Positions 1 through 16,487 of a stretch of 64,000 nucleotides of DNA are shown in pieces. Both the position numbers and the translations under genes were made by a program. This stretch comes from Seison nebaliae. Taxonomy: Eukaryota > Rotifera > Pararotatoria > Seisonacea > Seisonidae. The notes under the pieces were generated by a model. That model was not told where the DNA came from. It searched no databases and worked only from the letters and a program-made list of their open reading frames with translations. The stretch's first letter is position 1. Every line of letters starts with the position of its first letter. The DNA is taken from contig JALJEE010000106.1 in assembly GCA_023231475.1 (NCBI GenBank), positions 57,318 through 121,317 of the forward strand, read 5' to 3'.

Positions 1-335
1 CTCAAAATATTTTTATGTTCCAATTTTCTCCCACGCAAATCAGTCTCGAACGATTTCTGATTTAGTGATAGAAATCATCGAGTAAGTGTTCGATATAAAA
101 CTAGCTAAAGTTATTTGACGAGAAACATCTCGAAATAGTTTTTTTTGAAATTTTTTGGATAACATCTGAAGTACCTTCAATTATTCCATTCACTTTTAAA
201 ATTCATCTTCATACAGCTTATCGATAATTTTTGGCGGATTCATATTCATCTTTGAAGCGGATTTTATTCACCTCTTGTGATTTGCATAAGTATTGAATTA
301 TTCTCATTCTTTCCACCAACAGAGATAATTGTGAA

Positions 336-2310
336 ATGAATGAAATTCTTCAATTGCAGAGTATGAGGAATTTGAATACTCATCATAATTCGAATCAACT
401 TCGAGAAGAAAGAAACTGTACGAGTGAAATGCAAAAATCGAAGAAAAGAAAAATCGATGAAATCGATACATCTACATATCCAACATCTCGTCGTTCGGAT
501 GATGACGACGATAGTGGAAATAATACTTCACATACGAGCAGTAGCTCGGAACATTCGACATTGAAATGTCCAAGTGATTTCGACGAGAATAAACATGAAT
601 TGAAATACAAATTAGATGAAGCGATTATGGCGAAATATGCCCGAAAAGAACCGATGAATAATTTATTGACATCCTATACAGAATATTTACAACAAATTCA
701 ATCGAATCTCCAATCAGCTAATATTCCTTCTAATCCAATCACGTCAACTATTGGTAACGCCGTTATTGATGATAGTGGAATTGATGACAGTATCGATGAT
801 AATCGAAGACAATATTTATCATTAATGTTGAATCCTACAACATCATTACCGATGACCAATTTATCCACTTCTATCCCATCAACAACTCAATCACATTTAC
901 CAGTTCTCAACGAAACGACAACAACAACATCATTCGTCTACAATCAGATTCCCCAGACCACATCACCAAATCTCATTTCAACAACGCCAAGTTTTAATAA
1001 TTGCATTAATTTGCCATCAAACGATCAATTTTCATCTTATCAACATCTGCTTTCTAATTTTGCTGCATTGCAACAACAACAACAACAACAACAAGTTCCA
1101 CAAAATTCTGGTGATATGACAATGTTCCTCCCAAACTATTTTTTGGATGGTTCCAGCAGAAAGTTACCACAATTTCAGACGATGATAGATAGTGAAATTA
1201 AAGGGAAACTCGACGAGGATAATACGAACAATAAGAACAATAATAAGAATGATGAGAATAAAAATAATTCAACGATCTCAAATGTTGTAACGGAGCAAAT
1301 AGCGAACAAATCGGTAAAGAGTTCCAGCTCATTCAATTTAACTTCCTGTTAGTACAAATTAAATTGTTTTCTTTGTTCATTTTCATTTTATAATTTCTAG
1401 TTAATCCTCATTCGTTAGCAACGGCTAGATCGTTAGGTATTAAAATGACACCGAGAGGAAAGAAGATCCGAAAGCCAAGAACAATTTATTCGAGTATGCA
1501 ATTACAAATCTTAAATAAACGGTTCCAACGAACTCAATATTTGGCCTTACCCGAAAGAGCCGAATTAGCAGCCAGTTTAGGCTTAACTCAAACTCAAGTT
1601 AATATTATATTCGATAATCATCAATAATGTATTGTTTAATTTAGGTGAAAATTTGGTTCCAAAATAAAAGATCAAAATTTAAGAAATTGGTGAAGAATAC
1701 GGGCGATGATATCTCTCAATCGCTATTATGTGAATCGGATGACGAGATAGTTGAAGATGAAGAAAAACTTTCAGACAAGGAAGACAAAGATGACGAGATT
1801 GAAAATATCGGGAAAGATGATGATTTGAAAGATAATTTGAAATATAAGGAAATGAAAGAAGTGAAAGAAGATAAAGAGGATAAGAGTATTAAGAAGTCGA
1901 AATTCCCACCAACCACAATGAGTAATGTGAATTCTAATAAAAATATATCAGACAATTATCTCCCATACTTCTTACAAGGACAAACGGAAGAAGTAAATAA
2001 TGAATTAACGAATGATTTATTATTTAATGGATATCCATTAGCGGCAGCGGCAGCAGCAGCAAACTCATTCAATTTCTATTCTCGTCTTCCCGAATTTCAA
2101 GTAAATGAACCGGCCGAAAATAAATGTAACGATCTCTACCAGAACTATCTACAAACAACATTCAATTCACAGCATCTTCCACAACAACAATCTCAACAAA
2201 TTACTAATCAATCTTCAACAGTTGCACCTACAACATCTTCCGTACTAACCAATGAGCAAATTGAACAATTATATTCTCAGACCTTAAACAATTTCAATCC
2301 AAATTATTGA
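336..2310 (+). CDS. Dll: Distal-less (Dlx) family homeodomain transcription factor
   Basis: This gene encodes a sequence-specific nuclear transcription factor; the family patterns limbs, head and neurons. Three exons join in frame: 336-1347, 1401-1597 and 1645-2310, giving 624 residues. The homeodomain spans about residues 358-417 and carries the Dlx-type [11 protein letters not shown] arm, the [18 protein letters not shown] stretch and the recognition helix [13 protein letters not shown]. It is split by a 47-nt intron just before VKIWF. Both donors are GTTA-type. The N-terminal 340 residues are Ser/Thr/Asn/Gln-rich, with a 9-residue poly-Gln near residue 250. The C-terminal part has a Lys/Glu-rich stretch and a poly-Ala run. 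The homeodomain makes the family certain; which paralog it is (if there are several) cannot be told. The C. elegans counterpart is ceh-43. Confidence 0.95.
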
Positions 2311-2798
2311 GCCAAAACAAAAATAATTCTCAAATGAATCCGTATGATTCTCCAAATTAATTTGGTCATAATGAAACCTTTAAATGATCGTTAATTCAAC
2401 AAAAACAAGAACGGCAAAAAATAAATAACGTAACATTAAATTGATCGTAATCAATTCTCAGCTCAACAACAACAAGAATAAGAATAATAACCCGAATTTT
2501 TTCAGTATTTTAACAGTTGAAATATTTGAAAATTTTTAATTTTCCACTTAATATTCATTCAAAATCATTTTATTTATGTTCCACTTTCTTAATTTTCTCG
2601 ATTTCTCAATTTCAGATAGAAATCTCTTTTTAATTATCTTTATTAAACTTTATGAATTTTAATCGTTAGATCTCATATGACTCATTCAATATTTGCCAAA
2701 TAGAAATTATTCATTAATTTGGAGATGGAAGACAATAGAAGAAATGACAAATCCAATTTTAAAAAATTATTTCATTTTAAATAAACTATTTATCAATA
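2311..2798. other. 3' flank of the Distal-less gene, no gene seen
   Basis: This AT-rich stretch follows the Distal-less stop codon and precedes the stop codon of the minus-strand unit at 2799. No coding frame is convincing. It probably holds the 3' UTRs of both convergent genes. Confidence 0.5.
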
Positions 2799-3137
2799 TC
2801 ATGACGGTTCAACTTCAATTGTCGTTGCGGTTTGCTCGTCTTGTTTATCATTGACTAGAGTAGTCGTACTGTCTGTTTGTAAGTTGTTAGCGATATTTAA
2901 TTTCTTTCGTCTCAATTGCATTGAAGATGACAAGGATGATATTGATGGAGCTGGTTGAGCGTATCGACGCATAATATGTTCAATATTTTCAGATGAAGTC
3001 ACATCAGAAATAATTGATGGTGATGATGGAGCGATGATTGATGGTCGTTTGGAAGGATTATAAAATCGCGATTTGAACGGAGTTGGAGTGAATCGTTGTA
3101 ATGATGAATCTCGAGATAATCTTTCACTTTTGTTCAT
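2799..3137 (-). CDS. Small Ser/Thr-rich protein or terminal exon of the coiled-coil gene
   Basis: This is an open frame of 112 codons starting at the ATG at 3137. A splice-acceptor-like sequence (TAATTAG) ends one base before that ATG. The protein is rich in Ser, Pro and Arg, contains the segments RFTPTPFKSRFYNPSKRPS and ENIEHIMRRYA, and has no recognisable domain. Two readings are possible: a short independent gene whose 5' end is spliced or trans-spliced right at the ATG, or the last exon of the coiled-coil gene upstream, after an intron of about 300 nt. The codon usage looks coding; the function is unknown. Confidence 0.45.
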   Translation of the reverse strand: MNKSERLSRDSSLQRFTPTPFKSRFYNPSKRPSIIAPSSPSIISDVTSSENIEHIMRRYAQPAPSISSLSSSMQLRRKKLNIANNLQTDSTTTLVNDKQDEQTATTIEVEPS

Positions 3138-3407
3138 TCTAATTACGAAAGACAAGAAGAAAATAATAATAAACGACATAAAACATAAATATAAATTAAA
3201 TTCACATTTAAAAATTGAAATTATACTTTATTCTAATTTTATGTTATCTGCCATAAACATTTATTGTGCATATAATTTTCTATTCTATCGGATTCTATTT
3301 TATTGTCGAAATCAACCAATTTTTTTTTGGAAAAAAATATAATACTAAATAATTCGTTTAATCAATTTAGTTCTCGACAACTAAACGAAAGGAAGAAGAA
3401 TAACATG

Positions 3408-6400
3408 CTAAAAACGAATAATTCTAATGAAAAAGAAACAAATCTGAGAATGTTCGGAGGAATGTTTATGAAAGAAATACTTTCGATTTTCATTCAGATT
3501 GTTTTCTGATCCTTCCTCATTTTCATATTCGTTCGAATTACTCGAATTATCATAATAAAATTCATTCTCATGTCGTTTTTGGTGTTGTTGTTGTTGTTGT
3601 TGTTGTTTTCGACAGTCGCCTAAAAATCGACTTAAATGTTTCGAATCACTCATGGCTGATACGGCAACAATTCGATGTTGTTTTTTTCGTTGTTCTTCTT
3701 TAAAATGAGTTCTTTTTACATCTTTTGATGGTTTTCGCGATCGTTTCGAGATTATCGATTGTCTATCTGATGTTCCATCATGATACTGATCTCCATTGTT
3801 TAGATATTTCATGATTTGATCACGGGATGGATTAGATATCATTTCGTCTTGTTGAAAAATTTGATCGTTGTCAGTCGTTGTATCACTTTCAACTGACGAT
3901 TGGAAAGATTTATTTGGATAATGTGAATGTTGAGAATGTTGTTCGTTGAAGAACTTATAATTTGATGATTCATTCGAATTATTATGATAATGAGAATTAC
4001 TCTCAGAAATCATTTCCTCATCAATCGAACTGTTGTTGTTGTTGTTGTTGTTGTCATTGTTATTGTTTGTATTATTGTTCGATAACGATTCACTTAATTC
4101 ACGTTTCAATCGACGACATGAATTTTGAACTATCATCAATTTCTCTTCCTTTTTTATTTTATCATATTCACTTTTATCGTAACCAGAAAAAATTACTAAC
4201 GGTTCGTTGTAATTCTATTTTATATTCTTTCGATTTTTCAGTTAGTCGACGATTCGACTGTTGGAGAATGTCTTTCTCACGAGCCTCCTCATCTAATTTC
4301 TCTCCTAATTCTCCTAATAATTTCTCTTTCCTCTTATTCTCATGGAAAAGATTTGTGGAACGTTTCCGTTCCTCATCAATCTCCCTCAAAAACGATTCAC
4401 TTTGCTATGAGGAAAATTGTCGATATTCAACAAATTCAATTCAACTGAAATTCAAATGAAACCTTCGCTGCAATTTGTTCATTTTTTCTTATTCTCGGTG
4501 ATCGTTTCGTATCCAAAATATTATCTGATTTCAAAATATTTATTTGTTTCTGCAAATGGATTTTATCTTCTTCCAATTCCTCATTTCTCTCTCTCAATTC
4601 TACCAATTCTTTATGTTGGAGGCCATTCTCCGAATTGAGATTTTTCTGTTTTCTTTCCAACTCTCCAAAATCGTCTTGCAACAAACTCAACTCGTTCTTC
4701 GTTCTCTGAAGGTCACCTAGATTAAAAATTAGAAATTAAATTTTTTTCTTTCCTCAAAACACCGACCATCAATATGAGCTTTCTCACAAATCATTCTCTC
4801 ATACTCTTGTTTTTGGAGAGTGAAATCGTTATTTAATGTCATTCTTTCATCTTGTAACAATCGTTTTTCTCTTTCAACCTATTTGAACCCAAATCACTTA
4901 TGATTGTTAATTTCAAAAATTAAAAAACTTTCTCCACCAAAATCTTCAATTGATCACACTCTTCTTTTAATCGACTAATCTGTTTTTGTTGTTGTTGTTG
5001 TTCCAAATCTTGTTTATCTTTCGAAATGACGTCATCATCATGACGTTTTTGTAAATCCTATTGAACAGAAGATGTTTTAATAGAAAATTTGAATTCATCA
5101 TTCTAACTCGATATTCATTTTCGATTCTTTTCATTTTCTTTTCTAATTCAACTTTCTGTTTAACAACACTCTCCATATTCTGTTGTTGGTCGTTCATATC
5201 AGTTTGATATTTGAATTTCATTCTTTGTAATTCATTCTTTAATTTATTGTCTAACATTTGATTAGTTTCCTGGAGTTGATCCATCGTCTTTTTATGAGAT
5301 GTTCTAAATCGAATTCAATTCAATTTTTTTTTTTATAATTGAACAAGAACTTTAATAAACTAATTTCTTCATCTTTCTCCAATTTATTTTTTTCTCCTTC
5401 TTCTCTCATCTTGTTCATTTGTGTATTGGTATTTTGGAGCTTGGTTCGATATCGATGAAATTCATCTTTCAAATCGTCATATTTCGATTGTACTGTCGAT
5501 CGATCATTATCTAATTGTCGTCGCTGTTTTTCAATTGACGATAGTTTCGTTGATGTTTCTTCATATTCCGATTTCAATGATTCCAATTCATCTAAAATGT
5601 GAATGAAAAAAAATTGAACATAATGGAAAGAGACCAATTAATCGACGTTTCTCTCTTACCAACGACGAGACTTCTTCCTGAGCATTTTCCATTTCCGTTT
5701 TCTGCGTTAACAATTCCGTTTGTTGACTTCTCACTTTGATTGACAACCGATCGATTTCTTCTTCGTTGCCATTTTGAAGTAATCGAATATCGTCACGTTC
5801 CTTCTCCAACGACTTAATTCGTTTCTCTAATAATTCGATACGATGTTGTGCAACGAACTCCGAATCTTTTTGTTGTTCACTAAATTGTTCCTGTAATTTC
5901 GTCGTATTCCTTTCCGCTTGAAATAATTTTTGTTCTAACAATTCCACTTCTTTCAATTGATCCGAATTCTTCGATGACACTTTCTTATCAAGAAGATTGC
6001 GTTCACGTTCGAAATCTTCTTTATCTTCATGAACTTTCATACGAAGTCTCTGAATTTCTTCTTTACATTTCATCAATTGAATCGATAAATCATCACGTTC
6101 TTCTGTTAGAATTTCAGCTTGTTCCTGATAATCTTGAATTTGTTTCAATTTCGTTCGATCAGTATTTTTCTCGTTTCTTAACGATTCCTGCTCTTCCATA
6201 CTCATTTTCAATTGTTTCTTCTCTTTAACTGTATTGTCTAAATTAACTTTCTGAGATTGAATTGTTTCGTCACTCAATTTCAAATTCTCTTTCAAATCAT
6301 TCAACATATTCTCCATCTTCTCCTGCTCGTCTCTCAATGTTTTAATTTCCAGATCTCGTTCGTCAATCGTCAAATTTAATCTATCCACTTCATAAGCGCC

Positions 6401-7425
6401 TGATGATGATGTTGTTCCAGGTGTTGTTGCGGTGGTTGATGGTGAATCTTCCATCTTTTAAAATTTGAAAAATTAAAAATCTTCGAAAAATGTTCAAAAA
6501 CTTTTCTACAAAATTTATAAGGATCTGATTGTTTAGAACGTAATTCTCGTTTTAATCTTTAGTGAAGGATAGATAGAGAGATGGAAAGATGAAAAGTATT
6601 AAATGATTTTGATGAAATTTATCTTACAATTGTTAATTTGATAATGAATGTTTATGATTATGATGAAAGTCTTTGAATGAAAATGGAAAAAAGAAGAAAA
6701 ATGAATGAATGAATGGAATGAGAAGAAGGAAGAAATGATGAAAGTGGAATTTCTATCTAACCGTTTATTCTCTTCCGATAATGAATCGAGTAATGATTCC
6801 ATTTGCCGGAATGCATTCGATCGGTGATTATTCTTCTCATCCAGATGTTGCTGATTGTGATCATTCGATTTTTGTGTATTTGATGTAGAACAAGTCTCTT
6901 TGAGTTGTTGCAATTGTCTTCGTAATAAACGACTCTCATCAAACTTGAATGTGGGAGAGAAGAACGGAGAAGAGGATATGATCAGATGAACATAGAGAGG
7001 GATAGAGATAAGAAGGAAGATAATTTCCACACAATTATTTGTAATAAACGAACTTCTTTATCTCGTGAGGCGATCATTTCATTTAATTTAATATTTGTTT
7101 CTTCCAATTCCATACGAAGATTATCTACTTCCTTCTCAAACTTTTTCAATTAATCGATAACAATCCATTCAATCCATCAACAAATTAAACAATTAATTTC
7201 ATTTCTACTTTACAAACAACAACAATCTTTCTAACCATCACACGTAATTCATGTTCAGTTTCGATACTCTCCTCACGATACGAACGCAGTTGATTCGGAG
7301 TATCATTTCGATTCTATTTGAATAATATTTCTCATTCGAATTTCCAATTAAATAAATTTAACTGAGGAAGTATAGCCGCTAGTGGCAGGTGAGTAGCGTG
7401 AATATCGTGACGATCGATAACTCAT
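3408..7425 (-). CDS. Long coiled-coil protein with myosin-tail/cingulin-like architecture
   Basis: About ten short-intron exons encode a mostly alpha-helical coiled coil. The start is the ATG at 7425, giving a Ser/Tyr/Arg-rich head (MSYRSSRYSRYSPATSGYTS). Exon 1 (7363-7425) joins exon 2 (7236-7313) in frame, and coiled-coil exons follow down to about 4150. The largest block (about 5660-6454) is heptad-rich, with repeated LEKE, ELLEQK and QKTEME patterns. The helical end (SKEYKIELQRT joined to EEKLMIVQNSCRRLKREL) resembles the end of myosin/cingulin tails. After it comes a 200-residue Asn/Ser/Gln-rich disordered tail with poly-Asn and poly-Gln. There is no motor domain, so this is not a myosin heavy chain. 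A cingulin-like, rootletin-like or centrosomal protein is possible. Exact internal exon borders and the 3' end are uncertain. Confidence 0.7.
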
Positions 7426-9091
7426 AATGGAAGAAAGACAGACAAATAAACGAAGAAATTTGAATATGTGCTTAAACGAAATTGTTCCTCACTCAAACTA
7501 AAAAGCAGATAAGCAGAAGATAGATGATGATATTGACGATGATGATGATGATGAACTGATAAGACGAAGTCGAAACGGAATAAAGAAAGAATTCGGAAAA
7601 AAACAGAAAAATAACTGGTAATTCCAAATATATGTGAAGGACAACGGAGCATTATATAACTACGAATTATTATTAGACAATTTTCATATCATTAGACGGA
7701 AAATTTGAGGAAGATTGTTTTATGTTTCAAATAAATAATTTGGATAAAATCCATCTATGGCGCCCATTCTCCGCTCATTTCTTCATGAGCAAATCGTCTT
7801 TCCATTATTTTTCAGAATAATTAGAAGTGATTCCTATGTAATAAGTTGATTCGACGAATATTAATGGATATCTATTTGAGCATCATCTAATCATCCTACA
7901 AACGCCATAGAAACTGATGTGTTTTTATTGAAACGTATAAACATATTCGATTCCTTCTTCTTCATACTCCTCAATTCAGTTGAATTGATGGACATTCTAA
8001 TAATATTTTACTGTTATTTTTTGAGATATTACGTATAACATCAATCTAACATTTGAAAATCAAACAATGAAACAAAATAAAGATGAATCATAAATTTCCT
8101 TATACATATAAATCTTCTGTTAGACAAACATTTTAATTGTATTCAAAAGAATATGTGCTCAAATAAACAAGTTTCATAAGAACTAAAGATTCTAATCCAA
8201 TTTTATAAAGAGTCGGTAGACATTCGATTTCCTTTCCAAATGTGTCTAAATCTCGTCTTGTGAAGGAACTGGAAGGAAATCTGTCGAACATGTTGATCTT
8301 ATTAGGAGATTTCATTTGATCTATTCAAACCTTGACATTCGCTAATTGGAACTTGTTAACATTTGGGAAGGAAATTTTTTTGATTGTAGATGGAAAATTC
8401 CTCCTCCAGATACACAAACAAAATCCACAACATTCCTTACTTGCTATAATAATTAGTAGTTGGTTTTAAATAAACGGAATAAATCTAATAAGAACGGAAT
8501 AAGTACTAATTTTAATTTCATTGACAACAATGAAGAAAAATTAATCGAGAGGAAAAAAAAGAGCTGAAAATGATCATAATAATAAAATCAATAATCTGAT
8601 TTCACCGAATGAAACGTTTTTGTAGTTGTTGAGATACATGAAATGAAGGGAATAAATGTCACCATCTACTCGTGATTCATAAGTATCGCAAAATTGAAAA
8701 ACAGTCAAATGACGAGGAGGTTAAAGAAGAGAGAAATGCAAATGATAAAAATAATTTTTGGTGAAAGGAAAGAATCGATAAATTAATCATCAAACTAATT
8801 TAATTCGATCGTTTTCTTTCAAAGAAACTTAAGACTTCAAATAGAATTTCAAAAAAAAAAGATATATCTCTGTATATGAGGGAAGATAAAATGAATAATA
8901 TGTAAAGAGTTCTATGAAGAATTTGATGTATAATATATACACGAATATCATAATGATGACGATGAAATGAATTGGTTACATCGGAAAAAATTAAAAATAT
9001 GTTGAAAAAAATAATTTGACAAATTTTTTTTTCTAAACTCCATTATTCGTGAATTTCTTTTCCGTTAACGGAAAAAAAAGACGATCCGAAT
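7426..9091. other. Intergenic stretch of 1.7 kb, no gene seen
   Basis: This region lies between the start of the coiled-coil gene and the stop codon of the Kruppel-like factor, both on the minus strand. It probably contains the promoter and 5' UTR of the former and the 3' UTR of the latter. The few open frames here are short, of low complexity or rich in His from GAT repeats, and none looks coding. Confidence 0.5.
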
Positions 9092-11649
<2,558 letters not shown>

Positions 11650-14600
11650 ATTGCTTCATTCACGATGGACATTCACTCACTAGAGAAGTAAACACGTATC
11701 CTCTTCTTCTTCACTCTCTCGGAATGATTACAAAATATTTGTATAGCGGAAAATTTATACAGAAATTAAATTTATTTTCTCTAGAACAGTGGAGGGGACA
11801 AAGTAAACAAAAATTAATTTTCAATTTAACATTTTCTTTTTTTGAAGGTGATTTTGAAGAAATCGTTGCGGAACAATAAGACCACCACAAACGGATTAGA
11901 TGTTATGAAACATTTTATTCTAATTCTTCTTATAAATTACAAGTTTTCTTTTCACTTCTCCTTTTTATGGGAAGAATGTTTTAGACTTTTTCACTTCTAT
12001 ATCTCTCACGTGTAGACTTATTATCAATTCATCCTCTCCTAACAATTGATGAGATGAGACTTTCTCCAATTTACATAAATCGAATAATTTATTTTTATAA
12101 TTTCATTCAATTCATTATTATTCCCTACTTATATAGATAAATAATAATGTAATTGTAAATGACACATACACATTCAAATACGTATATCTGCCCCTATTAT
12201 ATAACTTTAGTGTACAAATGAAGTTTCTTTTATTTACGTGTACTTCTTCATCACATCGTCTTTCGATGTTCGTATATAAATTGATATATGTATATTCATT
12301 TATATGTATTATATATAAATAAAGAAATTTCTTTCTGACACATACATAACATCGTATGTGAGTGAGAGATAAAGAAAGAGATAAAATATTATTTAACTTT
12401 AAATATTTATTTGATAAGCCATCCACATACTGCCCAATGGTAAACAAGGAGAAATTAATAGAAATGATAAATAAGGACAGTTTTCTTTTATTAATGGAAG
12501 CAGAAGAGATTATGTTACATAAGATGTCAGATTGAGAGAAAGAAACATCAATATAATATTTCAGTTAAAAAAATAAAAGATTTCTTATTCCTCACATGTG
12601 CTACTTCACATAGGCTACGAATTCACTTATCAATTAAATGAATAATACATCCTATTATTCATCCTAAACACAATTGACAATTAACTTCCTTATTAAATTC
12701 CACAATTGCCAATTGGAGAATTAGTGGTAGAATGTGTCGGATAGGTCAGCGAATGCAAAAGAATTTTTTTCTTTCTACTTTTTATCGAAATTCTTTTCGT
12801 CTTCTTCATTCTCTACATCATCTTATCGAAATTCTTTGACATTTTAACGAATTGCATAAGAAATTGAATGTCGAAATCTTACGTCCATCCGATGACGTCC
12901 ATCTATTTCGGATAACCTTCTTTTTCTCGAATTATTAAGCTAATATCCCATCAACTCTATCGCCTTCTTACACTTATATCGCTGCAGATGAAATGACGTC
13001 AAACATTTGTAGTTTTTCTTCTGCATTTTATCTTTAATTAATTCGACTAATAATAAAAATTCATTCATAAATAAAATATAAATGAGATCTATCCAATAAC
13101 TCTAATTATTATGTAAGTATAATTCTCCTAAATATAACACGAATATTAATCTTATAATGAAACACATTATTCTCATTAGACCAAATTAATTCCTAGGATT
13201 TTCCAACGATTTTATAAATCAATATACATTTGAATAAAACAATATTTCATTCCATGTCGTTACTAATGATTTAAGTCATCCAAAAATAACTCATCCAGAA
13301 ATAAGTAAGTTTTCGTCATTTTAGTTCATCAACTAATCATTCTTAATCCCAATTCATTTAATTAGTTTGTTTTATTTTTTACTCAAAACTCTTTCCCTTT
13401 ATAGTATTTACAATTTCTCTATCTCAATAATATTTTCATATATATATATATATATCCAGATATATCTTTGATAATTTCGGATATAGTCCTCCTGAGATTT
13501 ATTCATCGAATTCTTCGAATTTCAGAGATAAATATGTCCCAAACGCACAGTACAAACTAATTTTAGATCTCGTTCCTATATTTTAAAACCTTATAAAGTG
13601 AATGATCACAATTCTACATCCATGTACATTACTCGTATTTCACCCGAATTTTGGGCATCGCAAAACAATTTTTGATGAGCTATTTAAGACTTTGTGGATT
13701 AGAAGACATTTACATTTTAAAATTACTTAATTTTCATTTTTTACTAAACTAAATTCCAATTTTGGACAACGGTTTAATCAATTGGAATCTGGATGAGGCA
13801 TTAAAATAAAATGGCATAATCCTTCTTCCCTATAATGGTAGAATATTATAATAGTTATCCAAAAATTATATAGCAAATCTATAGATTTCATGTTTTGGAT
13901 GTGAAAAATATATTTTTTATGCTAACCATCAGTGGAAAAGGAAGAAGATCGATGATCGAGAACAATAAGTAACATAAGTTCGAAAAAATGGACTATAATA
14001 AAGATTTTTAAATTTAGTAATCTAAAAATTTGTGTGCATAAATTGATAGAAAGAATATAAAAAGGAGATAAACTGGTTTGACATTGAAAGATAATAAAAT
14101 TCAGTTATTCAGCTCCAGTAATATTGTGATAAATTGAAAAACATTCAATGCACAACCATACATTACATTATGAACAGTTATTCTTCTTATACGCATCATA
14201 TTATCTTTTTTTTTATTATGCGCCCATAGTCCTTTCACGAGTGCTCATTTTATAGAATGTTGTGAAACTAATCTGAGAAAGATAATGGTACGAATGAAGC
14301 AGAAGGAAATAAATTTATAAATGATGAAATAATTACGAAAAAAGCATCAGCGGAATCCCACCATCACATTCAGAGCATCCATTCAAAAACTTTTTTGTAA
14401 TGCCATTTGAGACTTATAATTAAGAACAGTTTTTTTGTCTTTTCTTAACTCAAATGTTACAATGTTGTTAGTTTCTAATATAACTCATTATGTCAATTTC
14501 ATTAACAACAAACATTTTTTAGTCTTATGAGTTTAATACTTCAAATATTTCATTTACTCTTTTAGATAATTTATACGGTATACTCTTTAGTTGATACCAA

Positions 14601-15123
14601 TCTATTAATCTTGTCTTAGATTCTAGTTAATACATTCACTTTCTTCTTCCCAAACATAAAATAAGGTAGCAACGGAAATATGTCACCGAAAAGATTTATG
14701 CTTCTCGTAAATTATAAGAGAGCAATATCTCAAAAGAACTTTCCTCCTTCTTTAATTATATTAATTAAGCATTTTTATTCAGTTTAATTGATTAAAAGTA
14801 ATTCACTCAAATTACAAATAAATTCCCTTTACTTTGTTTTCATATCAATTTATCTTCGATGAAAACATAAAATTAGGTATTAAGAAACGGACATTGTACT
14901 AAAAAATGAAGATAAATAAAAATTATAATAAAAACATTTTTCTTTTGTACTTAACAGATTATCTTAAATTGAAATAACAAAATTCATTCTGTGTGATCTT
15001 CAAACTTCTGATCTTTCTCAGAAAAAAATCTCAATTAGAAATCTAAACCGTAATTTGAATTGATTACAATTCTAACAGGTAAGCTCATCTACTGATACCA
15101 ATTCCTCGTCATCATTAGACAAA
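11650..15123. other. 3.4-kb gene-free region upstream of the KLF gene
   Basis: This is one of the two longest stretches of the window without a supported gene. It lies between the divergently transcribed KLF (minus) and the SLC35B1-type gene (plus). It is very AT-rich and contains a short TA repeat at about 13438-13455. The longest open frame (12118-12447, minus) is of low complexity and looks spurious. By position it could hold cis-regulatory elements of the KLF gene, but no specific site is claimed. Confidence 0.5.
13438..13455. repeat. Short TA dinucleotide repeat
   Basis: About eight to nine TA units in the gene-free region upstream of the KLF gene. No function is visible. Confidence 0.8.
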
Positions 15124-16444
15124 ATGCTCGGAACTGTGTTGAAGAACCAATGGTTCCGTTTTGGTTGTTGTTTTAGTGGAGTCTTTCTGTTCTATTTTCG
15201 TTTTGGCATTCTTCAAGAAACTCTGTTAGTTCTAAACATTATTTGAAATTCACTCAAAATTTTTTTTAAAGACAAACTACTTCTTATGCTACTGATAAAT
15301 CCACATTCTCTTATACCTCCGTCATCGTTCTAATAATATGTTTATTCAACTTGTTAATTGGAGTTTCTGGTTAATACATGTTAATTTAAATTGACAACGA
15401 ACAATTCTGTCTTTTTGTTTAGCGAGAAAATTACAAGGAAGAAAAGTGGAATCTCCATTCGGTTATTATCCACTTATGGCTTTCTCATACACAGCGGCCA
15501 TGTATTCTTCCAATTCGGCAATTAAACATGTTCCATACGTAACACAAGTTTCATGATTCTCTCATAATATAAAACATCCAATGAATTGTTAATAAACAAA
15601 AGGTGATTGGAAAATCTATAAAGCCAATTGTTATTTTGATATTTGGTGTCATTTTCGCGAAGAAACGACATTCGGCTAAAAAATTTATGTGTGTAGCATT
15701 GGTAGTAATAGGTTATTGTCATAATAAGAATAATATCAAAATAATTTTATTCTATTCACTTTATACAGGTGTCATTTTATTCACTTATTTTCAAAAGAAA
15801 GATACTGGTAAGCAAATTGACAGTGTATTAATCGGATATGCTTTACTAGTTACCATAATTTTTTGAATTTTTAAATAAATTAATAATTTAGGCGACATCA
15901 TTAGCGTGTGATGGAATGACGGGAGCAATTCAAGACCGGAAAAAAGCGGAAAGTCCTATGGATCCGGTCAATTTGATGGTGAATATAAATGTTTGGGCTG
16001 CAATTTATTGTGTATTCGGTTAACCTTCCCAATTATCTTTCTCTTATTTTATTATCCATTTAGTAACGTTGTTAAATGGAGAATTAATGGGAGCCATAGA
16101 TTATATATTAGTCAATCAAGTAATGTTGAAAGATTTGGTCCTATTTGGAATGTGTAGCGGTTTAGGTCAAATATTCATATTTTGGACAATCTCCGATTTC
16201 GGTCCGCTCAGTTGTTCCATTGTTACTACAACGCGAAAATTCTTCACCGTCCTTTGTTAGTATTTTTTATTTTGAAGGCAAATTATAAAATCTTCTCTCG
16301 ACAGTTTCGTCGTTGATATTAAATAGTGGGAAAAAGCCTTTGAACTCCACTCAATGGTGTGGAGTAGTTTTAGTGTTTGTGGGTCTGGGTCTAGAGAATG
16401 TTCTCTCTGCACTACAGAAGAAGAAAAAAGTGAAAGAAACTTAA
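15124..16444 (+). CDS. SLC35B1: SLC35B1-type ER nucleotide-sugar/nucleotide transporter
   Basis: The product is a multi-pass ER membrane transporter of the SLC35B1/HUT1 family, linked to nucleotide or nucleotide-sugar exchange with the ER lumen. Eight exons join in frame: 15124-15224, 15272-15369, 15423-15547, 15603-15711, 15769-15848, 15892-16018, 16064-16255 and 16305-16444. They give 323 residues, close to the 322 of the human protein. Family blocks visible are FSGVFLFYFRFGILQE near the N-terminus, SSNSAIKHVPYVTQVIGKS, DGMTGAIQD, and FGPLSCSIVTTTRKFFTVL near the C-terminus. The tail ends KVKET, a KxKxx-type ER retrieval signal. The exon 4/5 intron (57 nt, no stop codon, multiple of three) is called because the family has no insert there. 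The convergent Mff gene begins its stop codon 43 bases downstream. Confidence 0.96.
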
Positions 16445-16487
16445 AGAAAAACAATCACCCCAAACAAATGACAATATTGTGTTGCTT

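Noticed and set aside
7422-7652. Minus-strand open frame over the 5' end of the coiled-coil gene
   Set aside because: A poly-His stretch comes from GAT repeats, and the frame differs from the coiled-coil start at 7425, which is supported by an in-frame splice.
12118-12447. Minus-strand open frame of 109 codons in the KLF upstream region
   Set aside because: Composition is low-complexity Tyr/Ile/Ser/Leu from AT-rich sequence; no splice context or conserved motif.
15712-15768. Treating this stop-free segment as coding in the SLC35B1-type gene
   Set aside because: It would insert 19 residues where the family has none, and it has intron borders GTTATT...ACAG.
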